Notes under the pieces: model-generated | The model's database searches: none | Told to the model about the DNA's origin: nothing | The model's input: only the letters and a program-made list of their open reading frames with translations | Shown here: one piece after another, positions 51,331 through 61,401 of the stretch | How positions within the stretch are numbered: position 1 is the first letter of the stretch | How the letters are laid out: every line of letters starts with the position of its first letter | Translations under genes and position numbers: made by a program | NCBI GenBank assembly: GCA_040285825.1 | Contig: JAUPSS010000003.1 | Span: 2,914,001-2,978,000 of the forward strand | DNA: 64,000 nt | From: Eukaryota sp. TZLM1-RC | Taxonomy: Eukaryota; Metamonada: BaSk clade | Direction: 5' to 3'

Positions 51331-51399
51331 AAGATGAAGAAGTTCAAGTTTGTTGTTTAGCTTTTCATTTTGTTATTTTTTTATTGATCTTGCACACTT

Positions 51400-52130
51400 A
51401 ACAAAATAAACTCATAACTGATGGGACGAATATCATTGAACCAAGATTCCCTCCACAAAAACTTGATCTGTTTGCTGTCTAGTTAAAGCTTCTCGTATTC
51501 GATTGAAAAACCGGGGTAATCTATTATTAATGGCAAATTGAATCCGTGAACGCCATAAAAAAATATCAAATCTTTTCATTGTTTTTTCTTGCACCATTTT
51601 TTGGAAGTCATTCAAAAAACTTTCTGCTTCATCTGATAATCTTTCATTTATCAAAAATGGGAAAGCTATAAAAACTAGCTGGTTATTTCTACCAGCATTA
51701 GCTTCTTCAATATCTTTATCACATTTTCTATGTTTTTCTTTCGCTTTTAAATCAAGAGCACTAACAGGATAGTTTTCTTCTGTGAACCAAAGTATCATTT
51801 GCAACATTACATGAGACAAAGTCTACAATAGCTTCAGAGTTATCAATCCAATCACAGTATGCATCATTTCTATCATCAGAACCAAAATTATTCAGAGAAA
51901 GTGTTTCCTTCAGCAGAGGCTCTTTGATACACGATATTCTTGCAGTTTGTGAGATACTGAAAACAGTGTCTCTAACAGCAACATGTAATGAAGAACGAAA
52001 CTTTTCATTGGAATATGTTTAAAATAATCAACAAGGCAGTTAGTTTCTTTGAGTGCAAGCATAGAATTCGGATAATGTGAAGTCATTGATTCAAAAAGGT
52101 CAACATTGAACGGATTCACATTACTATATC
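51400..52130 (-). mobile_element. non-LTR retrotransposon remnant (subfamily 1), RLE end
   Basis: Minus strand, the same sequence as the tail of the tandem copies at 39-47 kb: A-L-D-L-K-A-K-E-K-H-R-K-C-D-K-D-I-E-E-A-N-A and R-F-D-I-F-L-W-R-S-R-I-Q-F-A-I-N-N-R-L-P-R-F-F-N-R-I-R-E-A-L. This copy keeps the frame to the natural stop (51433), which the nearby tandem copies lost. Upstream frames are shifted near 51830. Confidence 0.75.
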
Positions 52131-52790
52131 AATCCAAAAATTGTTTCGTTTTGTGCTCCAGTTGAAGTTTTGAATAACGTTCCAATTGAAGCTTCTGGTT
52201 CTTCACTGTTACTATTAATTTTGTTGGTCGTTGTGTTCCATGCATAACAATATGGAACAAAGATGTGTTGATGATGGTGTAAAAAATCAACAAATCAACC
52301 TGGAAGAACACCTATGGTGACGTAATGATCACGTCATGTTACCAAAAATAGAAATAACTGCCTATGACATTGCACTCAATCCAATTAAAGATTCCACTAT
52401 GGTAATGTAGAAAAGTTCTTTACTCTTAAACTTAACATTCTGGGCTTTCAGTCAAAATTATCTATATGTGTTATATTTTCATAGTAACTTTGACTGAATA
52501 CTTTTGAGTGCTTATCAGTTGTTGCTGTTGTTAAGGAGAAGCACAAAAAAGCATTTAGTAACATTGTTTTGTAAACAATATTTGATTATTATGACTATTT
52601 ATAATGTGTTTATTGTTTGGCTTATTAAAACAAAAATACGCTGAGATTTTTCAACTACCAAACCTGATGTGCACGTGTTGTACCTTGAGACCAACAAATG
52701 AACACAAAAGAAAGAATAATAGATTGAACTCGAAATAATTCTGACCGAGTCAGTAAGAACCGCTCAAAATCTTTTCTTCCAATCAGGATT
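52131..52790. other. intergenic, AT-rich
   Basis: 5' flank of the MFS gene; no gene or repeat recognised apart from a 60-codon unsupported minus frame at 52129-52311. Confidence 0.5.
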
Positions 52791-54437
52791 ATGGCACCAT
52801 CAAAAACAGAACTGCCATTTCAAGGAGTGGATGACCCTCGTTGTAATGGCCTACGCAATTCGAGGTACATCGTTCTCATAGCTGGGTTCTTACTCCAAAT
52901 CAGTATGGGCACCGTCTATGGCTTTTCTATTTTTGCTGACCCAGTAGAGGAAATGTACGACCATTGGCGTGGATCTGTTGCAACTGGCTACTCACTTGCT
53001 GTTGCTGGCCTTGGTTTGCTTTGTCCTTTGTCTGGTATCCTTCTCACTCGTTATGGTCCACGACGTATTGGTATCTCTAGTGGAATTCTCTTTTTTATTG
53101 GTCATGTTTTGACTGGTCTATGCCTTGAGTTGGACTTTAAACTTGGCTTCTATATCTCTTTTGGTCTATTAGCTGGTTTTTCCTTTTCTCTTGGTTACGT
53201 CACTCCTGTCAGCAGTTGTGTGGCTTGGTTCCCTGACCTTAAAGGACTTGCCGGAGGAGTTGCTCTTTCTGGCTTTGGTTTGGGTTCTAGCTTCTCTGGC
53301 ATAGTCAACACGCGTATTATCGAAGCGGTAGGACCAGTCTACACTCTGGTTATCATGGGTATCTATGGAGGAATTGTCACCATAGTTTGTTCGTTCTTCA
53401 TCAAGAAACCACCTGTTGGCTACTATCCAAAGCGTGCTTCTGCTCAATTGAGACAAGCAATTTCATGTGAACAGTCCGTTACCCTTCCAGAAGCTCTGAA
53501 AACTTTCCTTTACTGGAGGGTTTACGTATCCATCATAGGAACCACCTTCATTGGTGTCTCTATCCTTTCTCTTTTATCTCCCATTTTGATGGACGTTTTT
53601 GATCTCACCAGAGTCCAGGCCGGTAGCTATCTTGCTTTCTTCTCTGTCATTAATATGCTTGGAAGATTACTTTATCCAATGGCCTCTGATGCACTTTCAG
53701 CTCTCAAACTCTCTAGGAAGTGGCTTTACGTCTGGTTGTTAGTCTCTCAACTCTTGGCTGCTTTACTTATGGGAGTAATTATGGGTAACCAAGTGTTACC
53801 ACTCTTCCTCGTTGCCGGATCATTCTTGATTTCTGGAATGAGTGGTTCTCTTGGTACTCTTCCTTCTGTTTTGTCCGAATTGTTTGGAGGTAAAGCCTTA
53901 GCCAGTCTCCATGGTTTTACTCTATCGGCATGGGCAATAAGTGGAATTGTGGGTAGCCAGATTTTGTCAATGGTCCGTGACGCAAATGTTGAAGCAGGTG
54001 TAGAATCAAATGAATATTACATGGAATTCTTTTATTACGCAGTTCCTATTCTGGTAATTGCTGCTATTTCAGCCTGTACACTCAGAAAATACAAGTTTAC
54101 CAACACCATCCTTCCCACGACTGACAAGGGAACTGAAGGAGTTGAACTCAAAAGTGTTGTGGATTCTACTGATGTAGTAGTTGAAGATAATAACCAAACA
54201 TCTACTGAAGATGTTCCTGACCCAGAGGGAGACAACGAGTCAATTGAAGAAGACAAGGAAGATGAAGATCATGAAGACGAAGAAGGTGATCCATCATTTG
54301 AAGTGGAAACAGAAATAAAGGAGGATGAAGAAAAACACCAATCATCAGTCGAGGAAGAGCATGAGGCAGAGGATGATGAGGATCCATCAATGGAAGAGGA
54401 TGAATCTCATGAAGAAAAGAAAGATGAAAATAGTTGA
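52791..54437 (+). CDS. MFS transporter, oxalate:formate antiporter/monocarboxylate transporter-like, with acidic tail
   Basis: A 548-residue single-exon protein with 12 predicted membrane helices between residues ~27 and 440. The first helix A-G-F-L-L-Q-I-S-M-G-T-V-Y-G-F-S-I-F and the loop L-L-T-R-Y-G-P-R-R are typical of the OxlT/monocarboxylate branch of the MFS, which exchanges organic anions. The helix 4-5 region (F-S-L-G-Y-V-T-P-V-S-S-C-V-A-W-F-P-D-L-K-G) is also characteristic. The last ~100 residues are a Glu/Asp-rich cytosolic tail (poly-acidic), unusual for the family and reminiscent of the acidic tail of the other MFS protein at 2.7-4.2 kb. The stop is a TGA TGA pair. The substrate is unknown. 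Confidence 0.82.
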   Translation: MAPSKTELPFQGVDDPRCNGLRNSRYIVLIAGFLLQISMGTVYGFSIFADPVEEMYDHWRGSVATGYSLAVAGLGLLCPLSGILLTRYGPRRIGISSGILFFIGHVLTGLCLELDFKLGFYISFGLLAGFSFSLGYVTPVSSCVAWFPDLKGLAGGVALSGFGLGSSFSGIVNTRIIEAVGPVYTLVIMGIYGGIVTIVCSFFIKKPPVGYYPKRASAQLRQAISCEQSVTLPEALKTFLYWRVYVSIIGTTFIGVSILSLLSPILMDVFDLTRVQAGSYLAFFSVINMLGRLLYPMASDALSALKLSRKWLYVWLLVSQLLAALLMGVIMGNQVLPLFLVAGSFLISGMSGSLGTLPSVLSELFGGKALASLHGFTLSAWAISGIVGSQILSMVRDANVEAGVESNEYYMEFFYYAVPILVIAAISACTLRKYKFTNTILPTTDKGTEGVELKSVVDSTDVVVEDNNQTSTEDVPDPEGDNESIEEDKEDEDHEDEEGDPSFEVETEIKEDEEKHQSSVEEEHEAEDDEDPSMEEDESHEEKKDENS

Positions 54438-54542
54438 TGAGTTTTGGTTTTATTAATACTAGTTTTAATGAAAAAATAATTTAAATAATTTTAAAAAAAA
54501 TTAAATAATGGAAAAAAAGACTAATTAACACAATTAAATACA

Positions 54543-55481
54543 TCATTCAGTAAATATACTATTGAATTCTTCAACACTAATAAATGGTTGTTGAAATGAT
54601 ATTTGATTTTTAAAAACATTCAAAACTTCATATTGGCAACCAACAACAACAAAAGCTTCAATTGAACCAATAAAATGACAAGTTTTTGTATCAGAAATAT
54701 TACCAAGATAAACAAGATGAGCAGTAAATGATCTAGACTTCAAAATATTTAAAATTTTAACAGCTTGACTATAGTTGTTCTTATCATGGTCAGTGACAAC
54801 GCCTATATTTGAGATGGTTTGGAACTTTTCTATTTGTTTAAATCTTTTGGAAATTTCTCTGGTGAGTGAGCCTTTGAAAGGAACCACAACATCATTGTCG
54901 AAATAAAATATATTATTTAAACTAAAGTTACTATTGACTTTTGAAATCATTTGAGTTGTAAATTCCAAATCACCAAGAATTAAAACATCTATAAAACTAA
55001 AAGAATTTAGATCAGAATAATTAAAAGGACCAACAGAAAACCCTTTCACATCGTTAACAATGCAAGGATGACTACACTCTAAATTTCTGAGAAATGGTAA
55101 AACAACATGAGGTAACTCCAACGAGTGAAGATAGGGTAAGTAATGACAATATGAAGGGTGTAATATGACTAGAATAGGAGAGGAGTGTTGGGAAAGAAAA
55201 GATGAGAGATTGTAGGTATTGCATGGATCGGACAGATGAAGGAACAGTGGAAGAGGTGAATGAGATCCACAGAAAGTGTTGGTCAGAATGAGAGCGTCGG
55301 CATGAGGAGGAGAAGATACTACATCGGGACAACAATTCGGTGAAGATACTATTGTTAAACGTGGAACAACCTGCTTGAGCTGTCGTTGTAGTTTCAAAGC
55401 AGACGAGAGAGTGTTGCTATCGGACTGTATGGCAAGTGATTTAGGCGATATTCGAGTAAGCCAGTTAGTCAATGATTCCAT
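54543..55481 (-). CDS. DPH2: DPH2-like diphthamide biosynthesis subunit, short form
   Basis: A 312-residue protein. The first third (I-Q-S-D-S ... A-L-K-L-Q-R-Q-L ... P-N-C-C-P-D-V-V ... A-D-A-L-I-L) corresponds to DPH1/DPH2 domain 1, including the cysteine of the G-S-C-C-V-D motif and the A-D-x-x-I-H-x-G region (the His is not kept). The last third (I-G-V-V-T-D-H-D-K-N-N-Y ... A-V-K-I-L-N-I-L-K ... V-Y-L-G-N-I-S-D-T-K ... I-E-A-F-V-V-V-G-C ... P-F-I-S-V-E-E-F) matches domain 3, with the conserved V-x-x-C-x-x-x. DPH2 partners the radical-SAM-like Fe-S enzyme DPH1 in the first step of diphthamide formation on eEF2. The protein is clearly shorter than usual (~480-530), lacking the C-terminal extension. 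DPH1 is less likely because its Fe-S context is incomplete. Confidence 0.65.
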   Translation of the reverse strand: MESLTNWLTRISPKSLAIQSDSNTLSSALKLQRQLKQVVPRLTIVSSPNCCPDVVSSPPHADALILTNTFCGSHSPLPLFLHLSDPCNTYNLSSFLSQHSSPILVILHPSYCHYLPYLHSLELPHVVLPFLRNLECSHPCIVNDVKGFSVGPFNYSDLNSFSFIDVLILGDLEFTTQMISKVNSNFSLNNIFYFDNDVVVPFKGSLTREISKRFKQIEKFQTISNIGVVTDHDKNNYSQAVKILNILKSRSFTAHLVYLGNISDTKTCHFIGSIEAFVVVGCQYEVLNVFKNQISFQQPFISVEEFNSIFTE

Positions 55482-55519
55482 TTGGTGATTCGTGGAATAT
55501 TGATAGGGGCTTCCAATTC

Positions 55520-56250
55520 TTTCAAGATTTTGGAGAGGAAATCTTGGTTCAATGAATTTCGTCCCATTAGTTATGAGTTTATTTTGTTAAGTGTGCAATT
55601 TCAATAAATTTAATGCATGCTTAAACAATGATGATGAAAACACCAGATTGTTGTTTAGTAATATGAAAAATTGACCAAATAATGAAATGAGATGTACAGA
55701 AGTGAGTCCTGATCTAATTCTTGCTCACTTGTTCTCATCTTGACAATTTGGTAGTACTGGGTCAACAAAGCCTTCAATTGGGTGGTGGAACAAATTTTGT
55801 TTTTGAATTTCTGAATCGTTAATGAAAATTGTTTTTTGCTTGATCAATAATCTAGTTAAAGTTGCCCTGAAACAGTTAACGAGATTCCTGCAGTGAATAT
55901 GGTAAAATTTAGGGAATGGCGTAAAGAAGCTTCAACAACAACTTACAGTAACTGTAAAAGTATTGGATTGCAAAGCATGTTTTACCATGGCCAAACAAAA
56001 GAATCTTGCTTTTGCAAATTGTTTGCTGGATGTTCACGTAACATTGTCATTAAAAACCATTGATTTAATTGTAATCGTTTAAAAACTAATTGATCAAAAG
56101 ATCATGATGCAGTCTTTGCTCAACTTTACTTTAGGGCAAACAAAATTGAATCATAAAAAATTAAATTTTTAAACAATAATCTTGTTTTGGCAGGTCAATG
56201 TCAATCATTCTGTAATCAATGGAATCATGTACATACTCCTTGCTTACACA
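55520..56250 (+). mobile_element. non-LTR retrotransposon fragments
   Basis: 55530-55610 repeats the 3' tail found after tandem copy 3 (GAGGAAATCTTGGTTCAAT ... TTAGTTATGAGTT ... AATTTCAATAAAT). Beyond it, 55690-55760 reads S-P-D-L-I-L-A-H-L-F-S-S, resembling N-P-D-L-I-Q-S-H-V-F-S-S at 50.17 kb, then decays. So a subfamily 1 tail is followed by a subfamily 2 internal fragment. Confidence 0.5.
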
Positions 56251-56280
56251 TAGCTCTGATTCAGTCAACCCAAAGCTCAT

Positions 56281-56748
56281 ATGACGTCACCAGTAGGAAA
56301 GTTCGTAGGATTCCCTGAAACACACCACCAAGGAATTCAACATCAAATGTCAATGTATCAAGGAAAGTACTTTCCTGATCAGAATGTTCTGACAAGATAC
56401 ATGGTCGCAACACTAGAGTTTAGATACAGTTCTCGCAATGAGCGACTTGCACTATTGACTGTTACTAGTCCATCTAAGACATCAACAACGATGAAACAGC
56501 ACTGGTTTCGCTTGCTGCAATGTTCTTTTCAAGATTTCACTGCAATAGGGGTGGAAAAGCTGGCGACGGACACAACCTCATTGATGTATAAATTATCTGA
56601 TATTTCCTCCTCCAGAGTATCCTTCAGTTTATCACTTTCAAACGGTTTTATTGACGGTTTTTCTGTTGAAGAAAACACGGAAAATTGCGGACTAATACAA
56701 CTGAAGGAAGTGTCAATCATTCGGACACCAGAGGTATCTTTTTTATAA
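56281..56748 (+). CDS. hypothetical protein, 155 aa
   Basis: An ATG at 56281 opens 155 codons to a TAA. The composition is balanced (Ser/Thr-rich with alternating hydrophobic residues, e.g. L-A-L-L-T-V-T-S and V-S-F-S-L-S-L-S-N-G-F-I-D-G-F), suggesting a beta-rich globular protein. No known domain is recognisable, and there are no signal peptide, membrane segment or cysteine motifs. It sits between retrotransposon fragments. Its 3' end reads ...CCAGAGGTATCTTTTTTATAA, so a micro-intron starting at GTATC could change the last residues. It may be real host sequence or a transposon passenger. Confidence 0.4.
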   Translation: MTSPVGKFVGFPETHHQGIQHQMSMYQGKYFPDQNVLTRYMVATLEFRYSSRNERLALLTVTSPSKTSTTMKQHWFRLLQCSFQDFTAIGVEKLATDTTSLMYKLSDISSSRVSFSLSLSNGFIDGFSVEENTENCGLIQLKEVSIIRTPEVSFL

Positions 56749-57223
56749 ATAAAATAAAGTGGTGATAAGTAGTTGACATTTTCCTTGTGTGTTGATGGCA
56801 TAGAGACATCTATGGATTCAATATTGTTTATTTGAAATTGCCAGAATGTACTGCAACAAAGCTAATATAGACAGAGCCTAATACAAGAGCAGCATGATAT
56901 ATGTTTGAATTTGGGTGAAAATTGTACTGAAGAATTTCAAAATTGGTTTAGGAGTGAAACAGAAATTAGTTTTACCATTCCCTTAAAAACAATACAATTG
57001 AAAAATTTGGCAGCAGCTAGTAAAGGTAATAAAATTAAATCATCAAAACCAATAATCCTGTCCCAAAGTTGAAAAAACTGATCAATGGTTATGTAGTTAA
57101 CATTTGTACCTAGTTAACGCTAGGAACACCTTGCCGGCAAAAATGACGACACTGGGGAGGGTAGTGCTTTGAAATTTTAATAATTTTGAAAATAACCCAA
57201 ACTCAACAATCAATCATTTCTGA
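56749..57223. other. intergenic with a minus-strand retrotransposon scrap
   Basis: 56930-57065 matches part of the minus-strand subfamily 2 copy around 48300-48400 (CAGAAATT-GGTTT/AGTTT-ACCATTCCCTTAAAAA). 57066-57223 is the left flank of the Fanzor; no terminal repeat was recognised. Confidence 0.45.
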
Positions 57224-59228
57224 TTGTCTGACACTATGCCGTGTTCCGTCTGCCGGGCGGCCACCCACAACCGACGTACTTGTCCTCAGAGACAAGTGTC
57301 ATCACCAGATGATAATGGTTGGATTCCAGAAGCAGTGCACCACCCAAGTACTGGCTTAAATGAGGGCGAAAGGCCACTCCCAGTTCCAGTTCGCCCGCCA
57401 CCAGACCCTCTCCCGTCTGCCACAACCACGACTGTGCCTGTAAGCCTCCCAAGATTCTTTGCCTCTCGTGCTGCTCAAGCTATTGAGGCACAGCTTATTC
57501 ACTTACGAGATGTTGCTTTCTATGCCACCTTATTGGCAAGAAAGCTTCTATTAGAATATCCGCATCTGTCCTGCTGGCTCGCTCACCGTCAATTCTGGTC
57601 GCAGTGCTTCGACTGCGTCACCCACAGTCGACCTAAAATTAGGGAGCCTTTCAAGAGCACTAACCCTGATGTCTATGAGGCTCTTACGCATATGACATCA
57701 AGTGCTACCTGGCCGTGGCCTCCGTTAGTAGAGGGCCAAGAACATCCACCCTTTTGTCAGGCTGCTCTTTTTTAGCAATAGAGCTGTTCAACTCGAATCA
57801 GCTCACAGACAGCTGCTGACCGATGGCCCTGTGACCTGGAAACTGAATTTCTTCAGGTCTATGGGTAAGCAGATGGAGTGTCCTGCTCCATCAAAGTATG
57901 CCAGTTGTGTGGTTTCCAGTTCCACAATTTCTGCAAATTTAAGACAATGGTATGATGAATATCATTTTCATATTTCCGAAATTTGGAACCAAACAGTAAC
58001 ATCTAATGATTTGTATACGCGTGCCCTGAGGCGTGATGAATTGGATGTCACTGTTTATAATTGTTGGTTGATAAGCCATTGGGGATTGGCAATTTTACAT
58101 CGTCTAGAAAGTACATGCCCAAATGTATTTCGAAGACATGCCTTGTCCCCAATTGCCACCAAAGTTCCAGGATTTGTTCCTTTTAATCAACAAGCTCTGG
58201 AATATTTCAAAAAATTGAATCCTAACCAACAATTATTACGGAACCCTTTTAAGTTTTTTAACAAGAAAAAATTTAAAACTTTCTCAATTTCTAGCAATGG
58301 ACTCTCATTGCGCTTCACTTTTTCAAAGAAACCCAAAAAGACGTGCACCAGGCGAAAAAATTCTGAAATTCAAGCATTGGGTCAAAGTCGTCCTTATTTC
58401 AGAGAGTCCACTAGAAAACGAAATAAGAGAATAAATGGGCGAGCTAACCGACCGAGGAAAATTGCGAGACGGTCTCAAGATTGCTCGCAGGATCTTCCCA
58501 TCAGAGAAGACCTTTTTTTCGTGGCGGTTGATCCAAACCATTCAAATTTATGTGGTTGGACAACTGGACATTGTTCACAAGAGAATAGGGTAATTGTTGA
58601 ACAATCTGGAATTCTACTGAATCCGAAAGCAAAAGTAATTGATTTTCCCCAGCCACTCACTCAATCCTCTGTGAACACTTATTCCGTTGAGAGCTTCAAC
58701 AGGTATCTCATTGAAATAGCTTCACTGATAAGGAATGATGAGCAGGAAACAATTTCTTTGCTTTCCCAAACTTTGACCAATAGTACAGAGAGAATTTTGA
58801 GACGAAATAAGTTTGATTTTGTGATAAGAAGACAAAAAAGGTTCATTCATTTTATTAACAAAATTAAGAGACTAGCTAATAACAGGGAAACTATTATTTG
58901 GTTTGGTAATGGTGGTAATGGACCTTCTCGACAATCCACCAAAGCCCCAACTAAGAAGTTTCTCACAGAAGTAAAGAAATACTTTGCCAATGTGAAGGTT
59001 GGAGATGAATACATGACATCTGCCAAAACCAATTGTTGCAAGGTACATCACAGGAAGGTGTATCATGAAGGCACTCGAAGAATCAATAATGCTTACTTTG
59101 AATGTCCTAGATGTGATGAACGCTGGTCTAGAGACATTTCCGCTTCAAGAAATCAGCTAGAGATTGCGATTTCTGAACATTTTACTGGGATCAGACCAGA
59201 GACATTTAGAAGGGAGGTGAGAGAGTGA
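57224..59228 (+). CDS. Fanzor (eukaryotic TnpB-like RNA-guided nuclease), subfamily A, nearly intact; one homopolymer frameshift
   Basis: Two frames, 57224-57775 (183 codons) and one continuing to 59228, together cover a whole Fanzor of about 665 residues. The N-terminus begins at a GTG/ATG pair (ATG at 57236) with a CCHC zinc knuckle (C-S-V-C...H-N-R-R-T-C). The break is a single extra T in a T6 run at 57768-57773. In the second frame come a basic arm, RuvC-I F-V-A-V-D-P-N-H-S-N (~58519-58550), the RRNKFDFVIRRQKRF helix, RuvC-II T-I-I-W-F-G-N-G-G-N-G-P-S-R-Q (~58890-58935), zinc ribbon T-S-A-K-T-N-C-C ... C-P-R-C (~59019-59115) and RuvC-III W-S-R-D-I-S-A-S-R-N (~59124-59153). The classical RuvC-II glutamate is absent; E-R-W-S-R-D may supply it, as in Fanzors with a rearranged site. 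A homologous fragment lies at 14.06-14.59 kb. Confidence 0.8.
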
Positions 59229-59241
59229 TAGTTGTTTGTAT

Positions 59242-59268
59242 CCATGTATTGCCTTCGGGCGCTGTGAT
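59242..59268 (+). ncRNA. conserved hairpin block after Fanzor A (candidate guide-RNA scaffold)
   Basis: CCATGTATT, a GCC-TTCG-GGC hairpin with a UUCG-type tetraloop (59251-59260), then GCTGTGAT, 13 bases after the Fanzor stop. It aligns with 14596-14628, where the flanks are the same but the stem is GCGTA/TACGC. Confidence 0.4.
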
Positions 59269-59378
59269 CCTGAAAAGGAAACCGTATAAGGGAATGGAGG
59301 AATGCTACTTGATGTATGCATTTCCGATGAAATTCACAGATAGGTATTTCAATACGTAATTAATCTCATCATTTTAAG

Positions 59379-61262
59379 ATGTCCCGCAGACCTATGACAT
59401 CAGCTGGCAGAGCTTTAGCAGAAGCTAGAGCTTCTGTTGGTCGTGTACCTTCACTTGCTGCAGGAGGTTTTCGCCCTCTTCCACCTACTGAACGACCTGT
59501 TACACCAGCATCTGATTCCCAATTCCCAGGCGTTTACACCCCTCGTCCTGGTAGCAGTATAGGTCCCCGCCCTTCTTCAAAAGCAACATCCCGTCGCCTC
59601 GCTCCTCTCTCTGCATCCACTCCTTCTCAACCCAAATCCCAACCACCATCTCGTCTTGATTCCGCCAGCTCTACCACATCCAGTACTTCTGACACCAAAC
59701 TTTCTTACTCTGATAAACTCTCTATCCTTTTCTCCAATCTTTCTTCCTCGCTCACTCTTCCTCCTGACATAGAACCATCTGATGTCCAGTCATTTAGACC
59801 CCAATGGGAAGCCGCACAGAAAGCAGTTGAATCTATAAAGAAGTACTCTGGCTCTTCTAAAACCTCTCACCTCTTCTTCTCTCTTCATTTTTGCTCAGTG
59901 CTCAACACAGTCACCTTCAAACTACTCAACATCCTGGTGAACCTAAGCCATGACCAAGAATTAATAGAAGTTTGTTTACCTCTTTTGGAAACTTTGCTAG
60001 ATGACGATGAAGAAATTAGTGAGAAGAGGCTATCATTGATTAGGTTGTCAAGTTGTCTGACTGACATGTCTGATGTCGTTAGTTTTGATCTCTTTTCTCA
60101 AATGACTGAAAATTTAACCTCAATACTAAGAGCAATGTCAAATGATCCAGACGCTTGTTCGACTGAAATTAGAGATTATTCGGTTTATGGATGCTTGGGA
60201 GTGCTGATGAGAGTCTTTGTTAGTAGTAGAAAAGTAGTATACAACATATCGAGAATTGTTTCAAAACTCTCGCTGACGTCATCCGCTCAAAATGATATGT
60301 CGAATTCTCCCCAATTTTTGAGCTCAATACCTAAAATTTTACCGCAGTATGAGGGGGACAATGCTATTCTTGTTCGTTTTGCCTTTGCGCTTGGTAATTT
60401 GGCTGCTTCCTATGATGAACCAAGAGTATCTTTTGCATTGACTTGTTCTGGAATTCCTTTACTAATGTCCATATTAATAAAACGAACTCATCATTTATTA
60501 GAAACAATCAGCAACAGTTCCATTGATGACGTCATCACAGACGATGCTGATGTGATGGTTAAATTGATTAGATTGGTTGCCAATTTGTCCATCAATCCAG
60601 AAGTTGGAGCTTTTATTGCCTGCAAAGAAGAAATTCAAATGTTGGAATGGATTATTTGTTCAAATTTAGAATTAAATTCAGAACTATTACACAATACCAT
60701 AGCCTGTACTACTAATCTGAGCTATTATTCAACACAAAGGAATGTTTTACTAAACACCTGTGGGGTTGAGATTTCTCAAAAATTGATTGATATTTTGATT
60801 GATTCAAATGCTTCTCGTGATTTAAAGTTAGAATCAGCACGAGCTCTCGGAAACCTATCACGTGATTCAGAGGTCAGAAACCTGTTGACTGGTCATAATT
60901 GGAGCTCAAAAACAGGAGTTTCTGTCCTCACCTCATTTTTAGCTTCTGATTCTGATCTATCTGCTGCTTGTTGTGGAGTTTTGATGAACATTGCTGCTGA
61001 TCCTGATCATAGAACTTGTTTGGTAGTGTCAGGAACTATTCCTTTATTGATTGAAGTCGTGGAAAGTCAAGAGGAAGCTGCTGTGTCTGCTGCGTTAAAA
61101 ACTCTGTTCAATCACGCACTCCACAATCAAAATCCTTTTGATGATGGTCAAGTTTCCCTTTTGAAAGGGGTCTGTAAGGGATTGGTTGCCAGTAGTGATG
61201 ATGTTGACCTTTTGGATGTTGCGAATAGACTTGTTGAGTTTTTGAGTGTTCGTAGCGAATAG
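59379..61262 (+). CDS. ARMC2: armadillo-repeat protein, ARMC2-like (ciliary/flagellar)
   Basis: A 627-residue single-exon protein. The N-terminus R-P-M-T-S-A-G-R-A-L-A-E-A-R-A-S-V-G-R-V-P-S ... R-P-V-T-P resembles the conserved start of ARMC2 (S-A-x-x-I-x-E-A-R-x-x-L-R-T-x-R-P-x-T-P). A Pro/Ser/Thr-rich disordered stretch to about residue 110 follows, then armadillo repeats to the end (e.g. V-R-F-A-F-A-L-G-N-L-A-A, V-K-L-I-R-L-V-A-N-L-S-I-N-P-E-V-G, E-S-A-R-A-L-G-N-L-S-R-D-S-E-V-R). ARMC2 is needed for assembly/transport of axonemal central-pair components (radial spokes in algae), so a flagellum is implied. Start at ATG 59379, 150 bp after the Fanzor stop and 110 bp after its hairpin. Confidence 0.7.
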   Translation: MSRRPMTSAGRALAEARASVGRVPSLAAGGFRPLPPTERPVTPASDSQFPGVYTPRPGSSIGPRPSSKATSRRLAPLSASTPSQPKSQPPSRLDSASSTTSSTSDTKLSYSDKLSILFSNLSSSLTLPPDIEPSDVQSFRPQWEAAQKAVESIKKYSGSSKTSHLFFSLHFCSVLNTVTFKLLNILVNLSHDQELIEVCLPLLETLLDDDEEISEKRLSLIRLSSCLTDMSDVVSFDLFSQMTENLTSILRAMSNDPDACSTEIRDYSVYGCLGVLMRVFVSSRKVVYNISRIVSKLSLTSSAQNDMSNSPQFLSSIPKILPQYEGDNAILVRFAFALGNLAASYDEPRVSFALTCSGIPLLMSILIKRTHHLLETISNSSIDDVITDDADVMVKLIRLVANLSINPEVGAFIACKEEIQMLEWIICSNLELNSELLHNTIACTTNLSYYSTQRNVLLNTCGVEISQKLIDILIDSNASRDLKLESARALGNLSRDSEVRNLLTGHNWSSKTGVSVLTSFLASDSDLSAACCGVLMNIAADPDHRTCLVVSGTIPLLIEVVESQEEAAVSAALKTLFNHALHNQNPFDDGQVSLLKGVCKGLVASSDDVDLLDVANRLVEFLSVRSE

Positions 61263-61401
61263 TTTGCTTTTTTTAAAAAGTTAAACAAATCTTTTTGTAC
61301 TTTAAAATTCCATGTTATAAGTTAATTATTGCTATTAAATTTTGATTATTAATCTTATTATTGCACAAACACATGACAAATTTAGAGTAGCATGTAACAA
61401 A

